A stretch of DNA of 64,000 bases from Lebetimonas sp. JH292 (GTDB taxonomy: Bacteria > Campylobacterota > Campylobacteria > Campylobacterales > Nautiliaceae), in assembly GCF_000523275.1 (NCBI RefSeq), contig NZ_ATHQ01000001.1, forward strand, positions 705,079 to 769,078. The letters are read 5' to 3'. Position numbers and translations under genes: made by a program. The notes below the pieces were generated by a model, which saw nothing but the letters and a program-made list of their open reading frames with translations, made no database searches and was not told the origin of the DNA. Below are positions 16,145-25,662 of this stretch, piece after piece. Every line of letters begins with the position of its first letter. The stretch's first letter is position 1.

Positions 16145-17465
16145 AAACTCTTTTATAAATTTTGTCTACATTTCTCGTATAATAATTGTAATCAAAAAGA
16201 CTTCTTATTTCATCCTCTTTCATAACTTTTCTCAAATCCTCATCTTTTAGCAGGTTTTCCAAAAACAGACTCTCACCTTTGTCATTGATTGGTTTTTTCC
16301 CTTTTTGAAGCTCTTCCCATACTTTCATTGCGTTTCTTTGAACTATTTTATAAGCGTTTTCCCTGCTTATTCCTTTTTTGGGAAGTTCTAAAAGAACTCT
16401 TTGAGAAAATACAAGCCCTCCCGTTAAATTAAGGTTTTTCATCATATTTTCCGGATATACCAAAAGATTTGCAATAATATTATTTAGTCTGTGGAGCATA
16501 AAATCGGTGGTAACAAATGCGTCCGGTAGCCAGAATCTCTCAACCGAGCTGTGGCTTATATCTCTTTCATGCCAAAGGGCGACATCTTCCATTGCCGGAA
16601 TAGTATAGCTTCTGATAACCCTTGCAAGACCTGTTATGTTTTCACTGAGAACAGGGTTTCTTTTATGCGGCATTGCAGATGAGCCTTTTTGACCTTTTGA
16701 AAAATATTCTTCCGCTTCATAAACTTCCGTTCTTTGAAAATGTCTTATATTTACCGCTATTTTTTCCACTGTGCTTGCGAGCAGCCCCAAAGATGAAGCA
16801 AGGCGCGCATATCTGTCTCTCTGGATTACCTGATTTGAAATAGGGGCAGGTTTAAGACCTAAAAATTCACATGTAAGCTCTTCAAGCTCAACCGGAGCGT
16901 GTGCAAAATTACCCATAGCGCCGCTTAATTTTCCGACACTGATAACTTCAAGTGTTTCTTTTAAATTTTTAAGGTGTCTTTTCATTTCTTCATACCAGAT
17001 GGATAAAACAAGCCCGAAAGTAATTGGCTCCCCGTGAATTCCGTGGCTTCTTCCAACCATTAACGTATATTTATGCTCCATTGCCCTTTTTTTGATGCTT
17101 TCCATTACCATTTTTACATCATCAATAATTATTTTAAGAGAATTTCTCATTTGAAGGGCTGTTGCCGTGTCAATAGTGTCTGAGCTGGTGAGGGCATAAT
17201 GGACCCATCTGCTCTCATTTCCCAGGCTTTCAGCCACGCTTGTTAAAAATGCTATTACATCGTGTTTTGTTTCTTTTTCTATTGTCTCAATTCTTTTAAT
17301 ATCAAATTTTGCATTTTCAATAATTTTTTTTGCATCAACATCCGGAATTAAACCCAGTTTGTTCCATGCTTTTACCGCCGCTTTTTCAACTTCCAGCCAT
17401 GCCCCGTATTTAGCTTCCTGGCTCCACAGTTTTTTCATTTCACTCCTGGCATATCTTTCGACCAT
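16128..17465 (-). CDS. purB: Adenylosuccinate lyase
   Basis: Enzyme of the fumarase/aspartase superfamily for two steps of purine synthesis. I start it at the ATG at 17465 (MVERYARSEMKKLWS), which has an AAAGGAT ribosome-binding site and matches the family start; an upstream ATG at 17495 adds ten unlikely residues. Signatures: HYALTSSDTIDTA, GRSHGIHGEPITFG, and the flexible-loop motif KGSSAMPHKRNPVLSE carrying the catalytic serine. Confidence 0.95.
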   Translation of the reverse strand: MVERYARSEMKKLWSQEAKYGAWLEVEKAAVKAWNKLGLIPDVDAKKIIENAKFDIKRIETIEKETKHDVIAFLTSVAESLGNESRWVHYALTSSDTIDTATALQMRNSLKIIIDDVKMVMESIKKRAMEHKYTLMVGRSHGIHGEPITFGLVLSIWYEEMKRHLKNLKETLEVISVGKLSGAMGNFAHAPVELEELTCEFLGLKPAPISNQVIQRDRYARLASSLGLLASTVEKIAVNIRHFQRTEVYEAEEYFSKGQKGSSAMPHKRNPVLSENITGLARVIRSYTIPAMEDVALWHERDISHSSVERFWLPDAFVTTDFMLHRLNNIIANLLVYPENMMKNLNLTGGLVFSQRVLLELPKKGISRENAYKIVQRNAMKVWEELQKGKKPINDKGESLFLENLLKDEDLRKVMKEDEIRSLFDYNYYTRNVDKIYKRVYGSEK

Positions 17466-17508
17466 ATATATCCTTTTTTTGATACAATTATACAATAATT
17501 ATAGTACA

Positions 17509-17565
17509 TAGTGAGTAGTGAGCTTGCCCGGCCGCTTGCAAAGCGGCGGGGTTATGAGTAGTAAT
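17509..17565. repeat. Dispersed repeat with GC-rich hairpin between purB and tatB
   Basis: GTGAGTAGTGAG (17511-17522) is followed by CCCGGCCGCTT-GCA-AAGCGGCGGGG, a strong hairpin that stands out in this AT-rich DNA, then by ATGAGTAG. The hairpin core (GCCGCTT/AAGCGGC) recurs in variant form at 34570-34600 and 45510-45540. Confidence 0.65.
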
Positions 17566-17581
17566 AATTAAAGGATAAGTC

Positions 17582-18037
17582 GTGCCGGATATGGGCTTTA
17601 GCGAAATTTTATTTGTAGCAGTTATTGCTATTATTGTTTTGGGACCGGAAAAGCTTCCGGACGCCATGAGGGATTTGGGAAGACTTTTTATAAAAATAAA
17701 AAAAATGTGGAGGGATGCAACGGCTGATATCAGAAGAGAGCTAGAACTTGAAGAGATGAAAACGGAAATGGAAGAATATAAAAAACAGCTTCAGGAGCTT
17801 CAAAATAAAGTAAGCGGTGAAGTAAATGATATAAAAAGCTCTCTGACAAGTCTTGATGAACTTACGGCAACAGGAAATACAAGGGATTTTTCAGATATGA
17901 TAAGCTCCAATGAAAAAAAAATGGATAATGAAAAATGTAAAATGGAAAATGAGGGTAAAAATAATGAAAAATTAGAAAAAAATGAAAAAAAAAAAAATAA
18001 TTATCCATTCTCCATTATCAATTTTACATTAGGATAA
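17582..18037 (+). CDS. tatB: Sec-independent protein translocase TatB
   Basis: Protein of 151 residues with a GTG start (an in-frame ATG lies at 17591). It has the TatA/B fold: one N-terminal membrane helix (FSEILFVAVIAIIVLGPEKLP), an amphipathic helix and an acidic coiled tail. The GPEKLPDAMRDLGR hinge is typical of TatB. The last 40 residues are low-complexity Lys/Asn/Glu encoded by ATGGAAAATG-type repeats and are probably dispensable. tatC, which often follows, is not here. Confidence 0.88.
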   Translation: MPDMGFSEILFVAVIAIIVLGPEKLPDAMRDLGRLFIKIKKMWRDATADIRRELELEEMKTEMEEYKKQLQELQNKVSGEVNDIKSSLTSLDELTATGNTRDFSDMISSNEKKMDNEKCKMENEGKNNEKLEKNEKKKNNYPFSIINFTLG

Positions 18038-18039
18038 AA

Positions 18040-18936
18040 ATGGGTTTTGTAGTTAAAGAATTTGAAATTAAAAATCAAAAAATACTTGATTTTTTAATTG
18101 AACTCGGATTTGGTATGCGTGAAGCAAAAAGGGCGATTGACAGGGGCAGGGTCAGTTTAAACGGAAAAAGAGTTACTGAAAAATCAGCAAGAGGCAGCGG
18201 TATTCTTAAAGCCATAGTGTTCGAGCCCAACGGTTACGGACTAAAACCTGTTTTTGAAACAACCCATTTTGCTGTGTTTGATAAGCCAAGCGGAGTTGCT
18301 ATTCACCCAAAAAAGCTGGCTAATACAAAAAGCTTGCTGGATGATGTAAGAGCATTATGGGGGAGAGATGCAAATTTGGTCCACAGGCTTGATAAAGAAA
18401 CGAGCGGGCTGGTGATGGCAAGTAAAAATAAATTTGCCGAAAGCGTTTTAAAACGCTCTTTTCAAAACAAAGAAATAAAAAAAAGTTATCTGGCCCTAAT
18501 CAGGGGGCATTTGGATAAAATTATGACTATTAAAAAACCTATTTTGGCAAACAGAGATGAAAATATAAAAGTTAAAGTAATGATTCATCCCGAGGGTAAA
18601 GAATCAATAACCATTATAAAGCCCGTTAAAAAAATAGGAGACAATACACTTGTTGAATGTGATTTGTTAACAGGTCGCCAGCATCAGATAAGGGTGCATC
18701 TTTTCAGTATAGGCCATCCGGTTGTGGGGGATCCGTTATACGGGGTGGACAATGAATTTGCCGACAGATATTTAAATAAACAGATAAGCGAAGAAGAGAG
18801 AATTAAAACAACGGGGGCAAAAAGGCTTATGCTTCATTCTTATAAACTGGAATTTGAATTTATGAATAACAAATATATTATAAAAAGTGATAAATTACTG
18901 ACTAAATACGCTCAACAAAAAGTGCAAATTTTTTAA
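18040..18936 (+). CDS. RluA-family pseudouridine synthase
   Basis: Protein of 298 residues with an N-terminal S4-type RNA-binding domain (GMREAKRAIDRGRVSLNGKRV, residues 27-47). A catalytic domain follows, with HRLDKETSGLVMASKN carrying the catalytic aspartate, then LTGRQHQIRVHLFSIGHPVVGDPLYG. The target is a uridine in rRNA or tRNA; the subfamily (RluC/RluD or other) is not resolved. Its ATG follows the tatB stop by 2 bases, and its stop lies inside a long inverted repeat. Confidence 0.85.
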   Translation: MGFVVKEFEIKNQKILDFLIELGFGMREAKRAIDRGRVSLNGKRVTEKSARGSGILKAIVFEPNGYGLKPVFETTHFAVFDKPSGVAIHPKKLANTKSLLDDVRALWGRDANLVHRLDKETSGLVMASKNKFAESVLKRSFQNKEIKKSYLALIRGHLDKIMTIKKPILANRDENIKVKVMIHPEGKESITIIKPVKKIGDNTLVECDLLTGRQHQIRVHLFSIGHPVVGDPLYGVDNEFADRYLNKQISEEERIKTTGAKRLMLHSYKLEFEFMNNKYIIKSDKLLTKYAQQKVQIF

Positions 18937-19020
18937 CGCTTCATAAAGACTAAAAAGCATTAACTCGCTTCGCTCAAACAAAATGCTTTTTTTAACGTCT
19001 TTATTTCGCTAAAATTTGCA
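18923..19020. repeat. Long imperfect inverted repeat (about 40-bp arms) at the end of the RluA-type gene
   Basis: TGCAAATTTTTTAACG (from 18923) through AAAAAGCATT pairs with AATGCTTTTTTTAACG through AAAATTTGCA (to 19020), with a loop of about 20 bases (ACTCGCTTCGCTC). The arms contain small bulges. It overlaps the last codons of the gene. It could be a transcription terminator on either strand, a miniature element, or a structured RNA. Confidence 0.65.
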
Positions 19021-19135
19021 ATTGTTTCGCTTTATTTAGTCAGTGCCGAAAAAATTAAGCGAAAATTAAGTTTTTTGTGTTATAATTTTAATTCAATTTC
19101 CCCTCCTTAAAAGTTTTTAATAATTACCTCCTCTT

Positions 19136-19153
19136 TAAGCCCTTTCGGGCTTA
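19136..19153. terminator. Short perfect hairpin at the end of the decayed EAL gene
   Basis: TAAGCCC-TTTC-GGGCTTA is a perfect 7-bp stem with a 4-base loop overlapping the stop of the minus-strand gene. It lacks a clear U-run on either strand, so terminator function is only moderately supported. Confidence 0.4.
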
Positions 19154-20895
19154 TAAAAGAGATTTAAATTCATTAAAAGGCATAGGCTTATAAAAATAAA
19201 ATCCCTGAATATAATCACACTCGGCATTTTGGAGCAGTTTTAACTGGTTAATGTTTTCTACACCCTCGGCTATTGTTTTTAAATCAAATTTATGGGCAAA
19301 ATCAATAATCGTTTCAACAATGGCATAATCTTTTTTAGAATTTTCTATATTTCTTACAAAAGATATATCTATTTTTAAATAATCAGCCGGCAAATCTTTT
19401 AAATAACTAAACGATGAATAACCCGTTCCAAAATCGTCAATTGAAAGTTTGAATTTTTTATTTTTAAAATAATTGAATATTTTCTTGGTATATTCAATAT
19501 CTCCCGCTATTTCTCTTTCAGTTAATTCTATATTTATAGGTAAATTGCGTATTTTTTTAAATAAATTTTTAATATGCTCTTCATCTGTTAAGGATTTGCC
19601 TGAAATATTAAAAGAAAGCGGTATGTTTATCTGTTGCAGATATTCTAAAAATTTTGGGAACATCTGTTTTTCTATTGTTTTTATAAATCCGCTGTTTTCG
19701 GCATTATCTATAAAATTATTAGGATAAATTATTTTATTGTTGTGTTTGATTCTAAGAAATGTTTCCGCCCCTGCAATTTTTAAAGATTTTGAATCCACAT
19801 ACGGTTGAAAATGATATATAAATTCTTTGTTTTTTAAAGCAGTTTTTAAAAGATTTTTGGTTTGTGTATATTTTAAAATCTGTTCGTTGATTTGTGAAGA
19901 AAAAAATTCGTATGTAAATTCTCCTTTTTCTTTTGTCAAGCTCTAGTGCTAAATAAGCTTTATCTAATAATTTTACTAGGGATATAGAGCAATGCCTATA
20001 TTGACAGCAATTTTGTTTTGAAACTCTTCGAAATTTTATATGTTTCTGTTGAAATTTTTAATTATTGAAAGAATTTCGTCTAAAGACTTATATAAAAATG
20101 TTTTTAAAAATTCAGCAAATTTCCGTTTATCTGATTGAATATTTTAAAATCTTTTAAATCAATTATTATAAAGGCATATGTCTCTTTTTTATTTATTTTT
20201 TTAGAAATCTGATATATAAATTCCTGTCTGTAAAAAAGCTTCTTTCAATTTTTTTTCTATAATATTTTCTTATTTTTTCCCTTCATGTGAAAAAACAGGT
20301 ATTATTTTGTCTTTTAAATAAAAAAGCTCTCCGTTTTTATTTTTGTTTATTAATTTCTTCCACACTTTTATTTGCATATAAAATATTTGCATTTTCGTCT
20401 GTAATCACCGCCCATGAGTATGTTTTGTCAAAGGCTTCGTTTAGTAAATCAAGAAGAGTGTAATCTATAGACAGACTTTATGAAAATGGTATAAATAATG
20501 CTGAATGAAAATTATTGTCATTTTAGTAATTTTTTATATGGAAATTATTTGTCTGAATATTTTGCTAAATCCTCAAAAAACTCTTTTTTATAATCTCCTT
20601 TGCTAAAAAGATTCCATAACGTTTTTATATATTCTCATTTTTGGAAAAGATTTTTATTATAATTTGATTTATATTTTTTAAAATTTCAAGCGAATTTTCT
20701 TTTGTTACTTTCTTCTGTAATATCTAATTTAAATTCATTGTTTTTATTTATAACTTGCAAACTTTCATATGTTTTTGAAAAAAATTCTCCGTTTAATCTT
20801 TCTTTGATATTATTTAAAATTTCATATTTTTTTTTATTTAATTTTGGTGAGTAATGTTTTAAAAACTTCGTGAAATTTTTTAATTGAATAAATTA
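19151..20895 (-). pseudogene. Decayed PAS-GGDEF-EAL cyclic-di-GMP protein; only the EAL part is open
   Basis: The EAL domain is open from about 19939 to 19151 (262 residues, only a TTG at the upper end). It keeps AETFLR, FNISGKSL, IELTE, DDFGTGYSS, YLKIDISF and EGVE, so the phosphodiesterase core looks complete. Upstream the same strand holds fragments in changing frames: a helical N-terminus near 20890, a PAS piece (SWAVITDENANILYANKS), the GGDEF opening (YAFIIIDLKDFKIFNQING) and its end (VNIGIALYP, LLDKAYLALE). The GGDEF motif region itself is lost. This explains the 960 bases before fliI. The open EAL part might still be expressed, but no start signal is visible. Confidence 0.75.
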
Positions 20896-20904
20896 TATTT
20901 TTAA

Positions 20905-22203
20905 TTATAACAGAATTTTTAAAAAACTGAATATCTCTTCATATTTATATAATTCATCGGGATTTTGTCTTAAAAAGTTTTCCATGGCTTCTTTTTTGTT
21001 TATGGCTCCATCCAAATCAGGATCAACTCCTTTTTGATATGCGCCTATTCTTATTAACACTTCGTTTTCTTTGAGCATTGAATAGAGATATTTAAATTTT
21101 TGCGCCAAATTTATATGCTCTTTATCTACCACATTTGGCATTACCCTGCTGGCTGAAGAGAGAATGTCTATTGGAGGATATAGCCCCCTGTCTGTAAGTT
21201 CCCTGTTTAAAATAATATGCCCGTCGAGTATGCTTCTGGCCTGGTCCGCTATAGGGTCGGCCGATGTGTCATCTCCTTCCACCAATACGGTAAAAAATGC
21301 AGTAATTGAGCCTTTCCCTTTTTCTTTTCCTGCCCTCTCCATCAGTTGAGGTAAAAGAATAATTGAGCTTGGAGGATAACCTTTACTTGTAGGGGGTTCT
21401 CCCTGGGCAAGGCCTATTTCCCTTTGTGCCATGGCAAAACGTGTTATACTGTCCATTAAAAAGAGTACGTCTTTCCCACGGTCTTTAAAATATTCCGCCA
21501 CCGCCATGGCCGAAAACGCCCCGTATTTTCTCATAAGGGCGGAATCATCGCTTGTTGCCGCTATAATTACAGTATTTGTTAAATCGCCTTTTAAATTATG
21601 TTCTATAAATTCCGGAATTTCCCTTCCCCTTTCGCCAATCAGGGCTATTACTTTAACCTGGGCATCACTTCCTTTTACAATCATACTCATGAGTGTCGAC
21701 TTACCAATCCCACTTCCGGCAAAAATACCCATTTTTTGGCCTTTTCCACAGGTTAAAAGACCGTCTATTGCTTTAACACCGGTTGAGAAGACTTCATTTA
21801 TCATACCTCTTTTAAGGGGAGAGATAGGTTTTTTCATTATAGGATATTTTGTTTCAAAATTTATTTTACCGAGGGAGTCAATCGGATTCATAAACGGGTC
21901 AACCACCCTTCCAAGCAGTCTCTCCCCAACAGGAATTTTCATTCCGTTTTCGTCAATATACACCTTATCTCCTATTTTAAACCCTTCTAAAAAACTAAAA
22001 GGCGTTACCACAAAAGATTTTTCATCAAGGCTTGTTACCATCCCGAGCATTTCCTTATTGGATGAGACAATTTTTACAATATCCCCTATAGAAGGGTTAA
22101 GCCCTACGGCTATCAGATTGGTGGAATTTATTTTTTTTACCGTTCCAAACGGAAGGGATAATTTTTTAGAGCCAATTTTCGATTTGATATTTTTAAGCGG
22201 CAT
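20905..22203 (-). CDS. fliI: Flagellum-specific ATPase
   Basis: ATPase of the flagellar type III export apparatus, 432 residues. Walker A is GIFAGSGIGKSTLM (about residues 158-171); the beta-subunit-like segments VIALIGERGREIPEF, DVLFLMDSITRFAMAQREIG and GEPPTSKGYPPS are all present. It is complete. It is divergent from tig and sits alone between a pseudogene and the tig-clpP-def unit, the same neighbourhood as in Campylobacter from memory. Confidence 0.95.
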   Translation of the reverse strand: MPLKNIKSKIGSKKLSLPFGTVKKINSTNLIAVGLNPSIGDIVKIVSSNKEMLGMVTSLDEKSFVVTPFSFLEGFKIGDKVYIDENGMKIPVGERLLGRVVDPFMNPIDSLGKINFETKYPIMKKPISPLKRGMINEVFSTGVKAIDGLLTCGKGQKMGIFAGSGIGKSTLMSMIVKGSDAQVKVIALIGERGREIPEFIEHNLKGDLTNTVIIAATSDDSALMRKYGAFSAMAVAEYFKDRGKDVLFLMDSITRFAMAQREIGLAQGEPPTSKGYPPSSIILLPQLMERAGKEKGKGSITAFFTVLVEGDDTSADPIADQARSILDGHIILNRELTDRGLYPPIDILSSASRVMPNVVDKEHINLAQKFKYLYSMLKENEVLIRIGAYQKGVDPDLDGAINKKEAMENFLRQNPDELYKYEEIFSFLKILL

Positions 22204-22231
22204 CGTTTCCTTTCAATTAATTATAAAATTA

Positions 22232-22240
22232 TGGTATTAT
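22232..22240 (+). promoter_or_regulatory. Extended -10 promoter of the tig operon
   Basis: TGgTATTAT (22232-22240) is an extended -10 element 22 bases before the tig ATG. A ribosome-binding site AAAAAAGGA lies between. No good -35 is visible, as is common in AT-rich Campylobacterota promoters. Confidence 0.45.
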
Positions 22241-22262
22241 ACACTTTAAAAAAGGATAATGT

Positions 22263-23543
22263 ATGGTTGAAGCTAAAAAAATTGATTCTGCTAATAGTAT
22301 AATAAAAGCGAACATAGAAAATCAAGATTTGGAAGCAAAAAAAGACAAAATTGCCAAACAAATTGCAAAAAAAGCTAAAGTTCAAGGTTTTAGAGTGGGA
22401 AAAGTTCCCGTAAAAGTTGTTAAAAAAATGTATGCAAGCGATATTGAAAATGATGCAATAAGTGAAGCAGTAAGAGATATTTTAAATGAAGGTTTAAAAG
22501 AACTCGGAATTAAAGATATGATTGCGGAGCCTGATGTGGTGAAATTTGAAAAAGGCGAAGAAAAAATAGAAGTTGAAATTAAAGTATATTCAAGGCCTGA
22601 AGCAGAAATAGAAGGTTACAAAGAATGTGTTCCTGAAATTGAAAAAATAGAAGTAAGCGAAGAAGAAATTAACGAAGAACTTGAAAATATTGCAAAAAGC
22701 ATGGCTGAGGTGAAAGATTCTGATAAGGAAATAGCCGAAAAAGGCGATATAGCCGTTATTGATTTTAAAGGTTATATTGACGGAAAAGAGATGGAAAACG
22801 GAAGTGCTAATGATTATCCTCTTGAGCTTGGAAGCAATTCTTTTATTCCGGGATTTGAAGAACAGATTACCGGAATGAAAGTGGGAGAGAGTAAAAAAAT
22901 AAAAGTGACTTTCCCTGAAAATTACGGAGCAAAAGAATTAGCGGGTAAAGAGGCTGAATTTGAAGTAACACTTAAAAAAATTCAGGAAAAAATTCCGGCC
23001 GAAATAAATGACGATTTGGCTAAAAAATATTTAAACAAAGAAGACGCCACTTTGGATGATCTTAAAAATCATGTAAAAGAGCTTATTTTAAGCAGAAAAA
23101 AAGCCGAAGCTTTCGGACCAAAAAAAGACGAAATACTTGAATGTCTGGTTAAAAAATACGAAATAGATTTGCCTGAAAGTGTTGTTGAAAAAGAACTTGA
23201 AATAATGATTAATCAGGAAGCCTCAAAAATGAGCCCTGCTGAAATTAAAGAACTTCAGGAAAATCCTGAAAAAGTAAAAGAACTGAGGGAAAAACTGCTC
23301 CCTGAAGCAAAAGAGAGGGTAAAACTTACATTTTTGGTTGATGCCATAGCCAAAAAAGAAAATGTTGATGTTAGCGATCAGGAACTCTCCCAGGTAATTT
23401 ATTATGAAGCTTTAATGCAGGGGCAAAATCCTCAGGATGTAATAAAATATTATCAGGAAAACAATCTGCTTCCGGTAATAAAAATGAATATGATTGAAGA
23501 GAAGTTATTAAATAAACTGCTTGAAGATAAATTAGAAGGATAA
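22263..23543 (+). CDS. tig: Trigger factor chaperone / peptidyl-prolyl isomerase
   Basis: Protein of 426 residues. The N-terminal ribosome-binding domain carries QGFRVGKVPVKVVKKMY (the signature loop, consensus GFRxGxxP). A central FKBP domain (GDIAVIDFKGYIDGKEM, LGSNSFIPGFEEQITGMKVGE) and a helical C-terminal cradle follow. It assists folding of nascent chains at the exit tunnel. It is followed by clpP after 3 bases, a widely conserved pairing. Confidence 0.95.
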   Translation: MVEAKKIDSANSIIKANIENQDLEAKKDKIAKQIAKKAKVQGFRVGKVPVKVVKKMYASDIENDAISEAVRDILNEGLKELGIKDMIAEPDVVKFEKGEEKIEVEIKVYSRPEAEIEGYKECVPEIEKIEVSEEEINEELENIAKSMAEVKDSDKEIAEKGDIAVIDFKGYIDGKEMENGSANDYPLELGSNSFIPGFEEQITGMKVGESKKIKVTFPENYGAKELAGKEAEFEVTLKKIQEKIPAEINDDLAKKYLNKEDATLDDLKNHVKELILSRKKAEAFGPKKDEILECLVKKYEIDLPESVVEKELEIMINQEASKMSPAEIKELQENPEKVKELREKLLPEAKERVKLTFLVDAIAKKENVDVSDQELSQVIYYEALMQGQNPQDVIKYYQENNLLPVIKMNMIEEKLLNKLLEDKLEG

Positions 23544-23546
23544 AAA

Positions 23547-24134
23547 TTGAGTATATTAATACCTACAGTAATTGAAAAAACGGGAAGGGGCGAGAGAGCT
23601 TATGATATATACTCTCGCTTACTTAAAGACAGAATTGTTATGCTCCAGGGAGAAATTAATGACCATGTTTCAAGTATAATAGTGGCACAGCTTTTGTTTT
23701 TGGAAGCAGAGAATCCTGAAAAGGATATTTATTTATATGTCAATTCACCTGGAGGGGTTGTAACAAGCGGTATGGCAATATATGATACCATGAATTATAT
23801 AAAACCTGACGTAGCAACCATCTGTATGGGGCAGGCGGCAAGCATGGGGGCGTTTTTACTCAGCAGCGGTGCTAAGGGAAAAAGATTTGCGCTTCCTCAT
23901 GCAAGAATTATGATACATCAGCCTTTGGGAGGAGCCCAGGGTCAGGCTACGGATATAGAAATTCATGCAAAAGAAATTTTAAGAATGAAAAAAGAACTTA
24001 ATAGAATTTTGGCTGAAAATACAGGGCAGAGCCTTAGAAGAATAGAAAAAGACACTGAAAGAGATTTCTTTATGGGTGCCGAGGAGGCTATGAAATACGG
24101 GCTTGTTGACAAAGTGCTTAAAAAGAGAGATTAA
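23547..24134 (+). CDS. clpP: ATP-dependent Clp protease proteolytic subunit
   Basis: Protein of 195 residues, initiating with TTG (TTGAGTATATTA) four bases after the tig stop. The catalytic triad is visible: Ser99 in GQAASMGAF, His124 in MIHQPLGG, and an aspartate near residue 173 in [12 protein letters not shown]. It forms the barrel protease working with ClpX/ClpA. Its stop overlaps the next start (TTAATGC). Confidence 0.95.
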   Translation: MSILIPTVIEKTGRGERAYDIYSRLLKDRIVMLQGEINDHVSSIIVAQLLFLEAENPEKDIYLYVNSPGGVVTSGMAIYDTMNYIKPDVATICMGQAASMGAFLLSSGAKGKRFALPHARIMIHQPLGGAQGQATDIEIHAKEILRMKKELNRILAENTGQSLRRIEKDTERDFFMGAEEAMKYGLVDKVLKKRD

Positions 24135-25138
24135 TGCTAAATCAACAAGAAGACAAATATGTAACCCAGAATGTTTCAAATTCTTCTAATAATTCATTGG
24201 AAAATTTTGCAAAAAGAGTATTTGACAATCTTATCTCAGACGGGGTTCCCCCCATTCCGTATTATTATAAAGTTTATTTTTTTAATGAGCTGGATAACGA
24301 AAATGAAGCGTTCAGAAAACAGGTTTATGAATTAATATCTTTGGAAGAGAGTAATGATTTAGAAAAAGATTTGGAATTTGAAATAAAACTTAAAAATGCT
24401 TTTAAATATTCAAAAGAACTTTTAAACCATGTTGCTCTAACATATAAAATTACTAAAAAATTAAAAGAACTGCTTGGTTTACAGCTTAAAGAAACAGCCC
24501 ACATAACCAACAACAAGGCTTTAATAAAATTGATAAACGGTTTTCAAAACAATTTAAAAATAATCGATGAGCGTCTAAACAGGGAAGTTGAAGAGATTAA
24601 AAATTTATATTCCCAGAATGTGGAGGTTTTAAAAGATATCGAAAGTAATTCTGTTTTTGATGCGAGATATGGTATATATAATAAAAATTATTTTTTAAAT
24701 GAAGTTAGGAAAGAACTTAATTTAATAAATAAATTTCATCATACCAGTTCTCTTATAATGGTTAAAATACAAGATGATATTTTGAGTAAACTCAATTCTG
24801 AAAAATCGCGTGTCTTAATCAACAGAAGTCTGGCTAAAATAATGCTTAAAACGTCAAGAAGAACAGATATTGTGGCTACATTCGAAGAAAATATTTTTTC
24901 AATGCTTCTTAAACATACCGATGTGATAGGGGCGCAAAAAACAGTTGAAAGACTTTCAGATACGTTGTTAAATACCTCTGTTTTTTTAGAGGGTGAAGAA
25001 CTTACGCTTAAAATTGTGGCCGGTATAGTAGAGCTTAAGGAAAACAGGGATGTGGAAAGATTTATATTTAAAGCGTTAAATACCCTAAAAGAAGCTGAAA
25101 GCAATAAAGAATTATATTCCATTGGAAAGGTAGATTGA
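24134..25138 (+). CDS. Degenerate GGDEF-domain protein
   Basis: Protein of 334 residues. The first 180 are mostly helical and coiled. Residues about 180-325 have the GGDEF fold: DARYGIYNKNYFLNEVRKELN, SSLIMVKIQDDI, RTDIVATFEENIFSMLLKHT, TLKIVAGIVELKENRDVE. The active-site GGDEF is replaced by TFEEN, and the metal-binding aspartate positions are also changed, so cyclase activity is unlikely; a nucleotide-sensing or scaffold role is possible. Its place between clpP and def, with start and stop overlaps, ties it to a housekeeping operon. Confidence 0.75.
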   Translation: MLNQQEDKYVTQNVSNSSNNSLENFAKRVFDNLISDGVPPIPYYYKVYFFNELDNENEAFRKQVYELISLEESNDLEKDLEFEIKLKNAFKYSKELLNHVALTYKITKKLKELLGLQLKETAHITNNKALIKLINGFQNNLKIIDERLNREVEEIKNLYSQNVEVLKDIESNSVFDARYGIYNKNYFLNEVRKELNLINKFHHTSSLIMVKIQDDILSKLNSEKSRVLINRSLAKIMLKTSRRTDIVATFEENIFSMLLKHTDVIGAQKTVERLSDTLLNTSVFLEGEELTLKIVAGIVELKENRDVERFIFKALNTLKEAESNKELYSIGKVD

Positions 25139-25662
25139 TGGCAGTGCTTGATATAGTTACATATCCGAATAAAGTTTTAAAACAGATTTCAAAACCTGTT
25201 GAAAGATTTGATGGCGAGCTTCATAAATTATTGGATGATATGTATGAAACTATGATTGTTAAAAACGGTGTCGGGCTTGCCGCTATTCAGGTGGCGGTTC
25301 CAATCCGTGCGTTAATAATTGATATCGGGGATGAAGAAGGAAAACAGAGTGAAAATTCTAAAATAGAAGTAATAAATCCTGAATTTTTACTTTGGGAAGG
25401 AAGCCAAAAAGATACGGAAGGCTGCCTCAGCGTTCCGGATTATTTTGACGAAGTTGAAAGATATGCAAATGTTAAAGTTAAATATTTTGACAGATTCGGA
25501 AAAGAGCATATCAGGGATGCCGAGGGGCTACTCAGCGTTGCATTTCAGCATGAGACAGACCATCTGGACGGATATCTGTTTGTAGAAAGACTGGATTATA
25601 TAAAAAGAAAGAAGTTTGAAAAAGAGTGGAAAAAACTATTAAAACAAAAACGAAAAAAATAA
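25138..25662 (+). CDS. def: Peptide deformylase
   Basis: Removes the N-formyl group from new proteins. The start is taken as the ATG at 25138, which overlaps the previous stop (TGATGG) and has GGAAAGG upstream. All three motifs are present: GVGLAAIQV, EGCLSVPDY with the metal-binding cysteine, and QHETDHLDGYLF with the HExxH metal and catalytic residues. It is complete at 174 residues. Its 3' end overlaps the start of comM. Confidence 0.95.
   Translation: MAVLDIVTYPNKVLKQISKPVERFDGELHKLLDDMYETMIVKNGVGLAAIQVAVPIRALIIDIGDEEGKQSENSKIEVINPEFLLWEGSQKDTEGCLSVPDYFDEVERYANVKVKYFDRFGKEHIRDAEGLLSVAFQHETDHLDGYLFVERLDYIKRKKFEKEWKKLLKQKRKK

Noticed and set aside
17582..18037. TatA rather than TatB
   Set aside because: The length, the GPEKLPDAMRDLGR hinge and the long acidic helix fit TatB better; the repeat-derived tail does not inform the choice.
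20739..22249. Long open frames antisense to fliI, tig, murE and other genes
   Set aside because: They are shadows of strongly coding regions on the other strand, lack ribosome-binding sites and contain no recognisable motif.
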